Source: Bifidobacterium sp. UBA6881 (GTDB lineage Bacteria; Actinomycetota; Actinomycetes; Actinomycetales; Bifidobacteriaceae). From it: a stretch of 8,196 nt of DNA. Shown here piece after piece: positions 5,774 through 8,196 of this stretch. The notes under the pieces are model-generated. The model saw only the letters and a program-made list of their open reading frames with translations, was not told the origin of the DNA and searched no databases. The translations under genes were made by a program, and so were the position numbers. How positions within the stretch are numbered: position 1 is the stretch's first letter; the number at the start of each line of letters is the position of its first letter. The stretch covers positions 35,729-43,924 of the forward strand of contig DKCF01000076.1 of the NCBI GenBank assembly GCA_002451435.1. The letters are read 5' to 3'.

Positions 5774-7198
5774 ATGGAAACGACGACCATCGCAATAATG
5801 GCCGTGTTGGTTGTTGTCGCAATGCTGTTGGTCTGGCTGTCGTTCGCGATGGCGGCGGCCGAAGGCGCGGTGGGAAGGGTGACGCGCGCGAGCCTGAACA
5901 ACCGCATCCTCGAGGTGCAGACCGATTCGGAGCTTTCCCCGTTCATTCGCGACAAGAAGATTCGGCGCATCTCCAAGGTGCAGCATCTGATTTCGGATCG
6001 GTACGCCACCGCCGGATCGTGCGCGTTCTTCCGCATCGCCTGCAACGTCATCGACGGCGTGCTGGTCGCGGTCGTCGCGATGCTGGGCAGGGTTCCTCTG
6101 TGGGCGCAGCTGCTTGCGGGATTCGTGTTTGCGCTGATTGTGGCCGTGGTGTCGCTGCTGGTGCGTCCACGCAGCGCAGGCGCCTCCAAGCCGGTCGACA
6201 TCATGCTGCAGCACGCCAACGCCGTTTCGGTGGCGGCTGCGCTGACGCCGTTCGCCAAAATCGGAGGGCAGAAGGATTTGTCCAAAAGGCATGGCGATGA
6301 TTTGTCCGACGACGAGGAACTGGAGAAGCTCCAGCTCGAGCAGGGGCGTGCCACCATTGACCGTCTGGTGGAGGCGAACGATTTCGATCCGGAAGTCTCC
6401 GAAATGCTGCGCAACGTGCTTACGCTTTCCGAAACGCTGACCCGCGAGATCATGGTGCCGCGCACCGACATGATCTGCATCGAGCGCGGCGAGAATCTGG
6501 AAAGCATGCTGAAGCTCTGCTCGCGTTCCGGCTTCTCCCGCATTCCGGTCATCGGCGACGATGTCGACGATCTGGTGGGTGTCGCCTACCTGAAGGACGC
6601 CGTGCGCGCCACGGCGTTCAACCGCGCCGCGGTGACCCGCGATGTCGAGTCCATCGTGCGCGATCCGATGCTCGTGCCGGAATCCAAACCGGTCGACGAC
6701 CTGTTCCATCAGATGCAGCGCACCCGCCAGCATGTGGCCATCGTCGTCGACGAATACGGCGGCATCGCCGGCATGGTAACCATCGAAGACGCCATCGAGC
6801 AGATCGTCGGCGAATTGGAGGACGAGCACGACCGCACCCAGCATGCCAATCCGGAACGTATCGGCGACCACCAGTGGAGCATGCCGGCGCGCACGCCTAT
6901 CGCCGATTTGGAGGAGATTTTCGAAATCGACATCGACGAGGATGACGTTGACACCGTGTATGGATTGCTGACCAAGCTTCTCGGCCGGGTTCCGATCGTC
7001 GGCTCATCGGCGGTCACACGTGGCCTGCGGCTTACTGCGGTCGATTCCGCGGGCCGTCGCAAGAAGGTCTCGACGATTGTGGTGGAGCCCGCCCACGTCG
7101 ATGGCGTGGACGAAACTGGAACGCGGCACGAAGATCATTCCGACAATGCCGGCAAGGCATCGAACAACGACAAGGATTCCAAAAACAAGCATGACTGA
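5774..7198 (+). CDS. DUF21/CBS-domain membrane protein (CorC/HlyC 'hemolysin' family)
   Basis: A 474-aa membrane protein of the CNNM/CorC type, a family linked to magnesium and cobalt efflux; 'hemolysin' is a legacy name. The N-terminus holds a clear membrane helix (about 6-28), then hydrophobic stretches at about 84-104 and 107-130, and a weaker one at 141-165, forming a DUF21-like region. An acidic linker with EELEKLQLEQ at 181-190 leads to CBS domain 1 (about 223-283, starting TREIMVPRTDM) and CBS domain 2 (about 291-346, with VAIVVDEYGGIAGMVTIED), which in the family bind adenine nucleotide. The CorC/HlyC C-terminal domain spans about 360-440. The last 35 residues are polar (Asp, Asn, Lys, His). 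The ATG at 5774 has GGGGGAG 5 bases upstream; an in-frame GTG at 5768 is possible. It overlaps era by 8 bases. Confidence 0.92.
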   Translation: METTTIAIMAVLVVVAMLLVWLSFAMAAAEGAVGRVTRASLNNRILEVQTDSELSPFIRDKKIRRISKVQHLISDRYATAGSCAFFRIACNVIDGVLVAVVAMLGRVPLWAQLLAGFVFALIVAVVSLLVRPRSAGASKPVDIMLQHANAVSVAAALTPFAKIGGQKDLSKRHGDDLSDDEELEKLQLEQGRATIDRLVEANDFDPEVSEMLRNVLTLSETLTREIMVPRTDMICIERGENLESMLKLCSRSGFSRIPVIGDDVDDLVGVAYLKDAVRATAFNRAAVTRDVESIVRDPMLVPESKPVDDLFHQMQRTRQHVAIVVDEYGGIAGMVTIEDAIEQIVGELEDEHDRTQHANPERIGDHQWSMPARTPIADLEEIFEIDIDEDDVDTVYGLLTKLLGRVPIVGSSAVTRGLRLTAVDSAGRRKKVSTIVVEPAHVDGVDETGTRHEDHSDNAGKASNNDKDSKNKHD

Positions 7199-8186
7199 AG
7201 ACAACATCGTGACAACGGCCGAACATGCCGATTCCGCAGCCCCCATTCCATACCGTTCCGGATTCGTGGCGGTCGTGGGACGTCCGAATGTCGGCAAATC
7301 CACGTTGATCAACGCGCTTATCGGATCGCAGATCGCCATCGCGTCATCGCGTCCGGAAACCACTCGAAAGGCCATTCGCGGCATTCTGACCACGGACCAC
7401 GCCCAGTTGGTTTTGGTGGACACCCCGGGCATCCACCGTCCGCGCACGTTGCTCGGCCAAAGACTCAATGATGTTGTGGAGGAGTCGCTGTCCGACGTGG
7501 ACGCCATCGCGTTCCTGCTGCCCGCCGATCAGGAAATCGGCCCCGGTGACCGCCGTATCCTCAGCCGTCTGCGCTCCGATTTCGCGGTGAAACGCGACGA
7601 CGGCGGATTCAAATGGAAGGTGCCGCTGATTGCCATCGTCACCAAAATCGACGAGCTGAACCGCGGCGAGCTGATCAACAAGCTCATTGAAATCAACGAA
7701 TTCGCCGATTTCACCGACATCGTGCCGGTAAGCGCTCTCGAACACGACAATCTCGCCGAAGTCAAGAACGTGCTGGTCGAGAACATGCCCGAAGGTCCGC
7801 AGATGTACCCGGAGGAGCAGATCACCGAGGAACGGCCGGAAGACACCATAGCCGAACTGATTCGCGGCGCCTTCCTGGAAGAGCTGGATGACGAGTTGCC
7901 GCATTCCCTCGCGGTCGTCGTCGATTCCATCGAATATCCGCAGGACAACGACAGCGGCGAAACCTACGACGGCAAGGCGCAGGTGATCGTATCCATCTAC
8001 GTGGAACGCGATTCGCAGAAGCCAATCATCATCGGCCGACATGCCGAGCATCTGGTACGCGTCAAGAAGAAGTTGCGTACCCCGGTCAACCGTATCGTCG
8101 GCCAGAAGGCGAGGCTTGATTTGCACGTCAAGGTGGCCAAGGGCTGGCAGTCGGATCCGAAGCAATTGGAACGCTTGGGCTTCTGA
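7191..8186 (+). CDS. era: GTPase Era (30S assembly)
   Basis: Era is an essential GTPase that binds the 3' end of 16S rRNA through a C-terminal KH domain and monitors 30S maturation. The protein is 331 aa against about 300 in E. coli. G1 GRPNVGKST is at 30-38, switch I ETTRKAI at 56-62, G3 DTPG at 77-80, G4 TKID at 151-154 (T replaces the usual N), and G5 SAL at 181-183. The extra length comes from about 23 N-terminal residues and a charged insertion near 129-142. The KH domain (about 225-331) keeps its ends, finishing with DPKQLERLGF, but the RNA-binding GXXG loop reads GRHA at 283-286. The ATG at 7191 overlaps the preceding gene by 8 bases; the nearest AAGGA is 14 bases upstream, so translation probably depends on coupling. 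GTG at 7209 is a less likely start. Only 10 non-coding bases follow, with an ATG at 8193. Confidence 0.95.
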   Translation: MTEDNIVTTAEHADSAAPIPYRSGFVAVVGRPNVGKSTLINALIGSQIAIASSRPETTRKAIRGILTTDHAQLVLVDTPGIHRPRTLLGQRLNDVVEESLSDVDAIAFLLPADQEIGPGDRRILSRLRSDFAVKRDDGGFKWKVPLIAIVTKIDELNRGELINKLIEINEFADFTDIVPVSALEHDNLAEVKNVLVENMPEGPQMYPEEQITEERPEDTIAELIRGAFLEELDDELPHSLAVVVDSIEYPQDNDSGETYDGKAQVIVSIYVERDSQKPIIIGRHAEHLVRVKKKLRTPVNRIVGQKARLDLHVKVAKGWQSDPKQLERLGF

Positions 8187-8196
8187 CAGGTGATGC

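Noticed and set aside
5135..6871. Minus-strand open frame of 578 codons over ybeY and the CBS gene
   Set aside because: The longest frame in the window, but antisense to two genes with intact family motifs; it contains no domain I recognise and is rich in His, Asp and Arg.
1..8196. A novel defence, mobile or biosynthetic system
   Set aside because: Every supported gene falls in a known housekeeping family with intact core motifs; no unexplained coding stretch or repeat array remains.

Overview
The window looks like chromosomal DNA of a Bifidobacterium or a close relative. Three things suggest this: protein character and codon use typical of a moderately GC-rich actinobacterium, an ADP-glucose pyrophosphorylase of 414 aa with an actinobacterial-type sequence, and the order rsmE - HIT - phoH - ybeY - DUF21/CBS protein - era, which is an actinobacterial ribosome-maturation cluster. 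The genus call is by recognition only; no search was run.

Left half, minus strand (about 1-2592, read right to left): a class II tRNA-Leu with anticodon GAG, a compact terminator, a TrmH/SpoU-family RNA 2'-O-methyltransferase gene, a 187-base gap, glgC (glycogen synthesis), and a strong symmetrical terminator at 77-121 just after glgC. The first 76 bases hold no gene I can support, only two overlapping inverted repeats.

Divergent spacer (2593-2711): a good promoter for the tRNA on the minus strand and a possible leaderless start for rsmE on the plus strand.

Right half, plus strand (2712-8186): rsmE (16S rRNA U1498 methyltransferase), a HINT-like HIT hydrolase, then after two GC-rich hairpins and an AT-rich leader, phoH - ybeY - DUF21/CBS (CorC/HlyC-type) protein - era. 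phoH and ybeY overlap by 4 bases and the CBS gene overlaps era by 8, so these are translationally coupled. RsmE, YbeY and Era act on 16S rRNA or the small subunit, and PhoH is the usual partner of YbeY, so this half is best read as a ribosome maturation unit with a membrane CBS protein embedded in it.

All nine protein genes appear intact and belong to known families. I see no mobile element, CRISPR array, phage gene or new defence-like system. The points worth a second look are small: an Era whose KH-domain GXXG loop has lost its second glycine and which carries an extra charged loop, a possible leaderless rsmE, tandem hairpins before phoH, and a methyltransferase gene with very little room for its own promoter behind a tRNA terminator.
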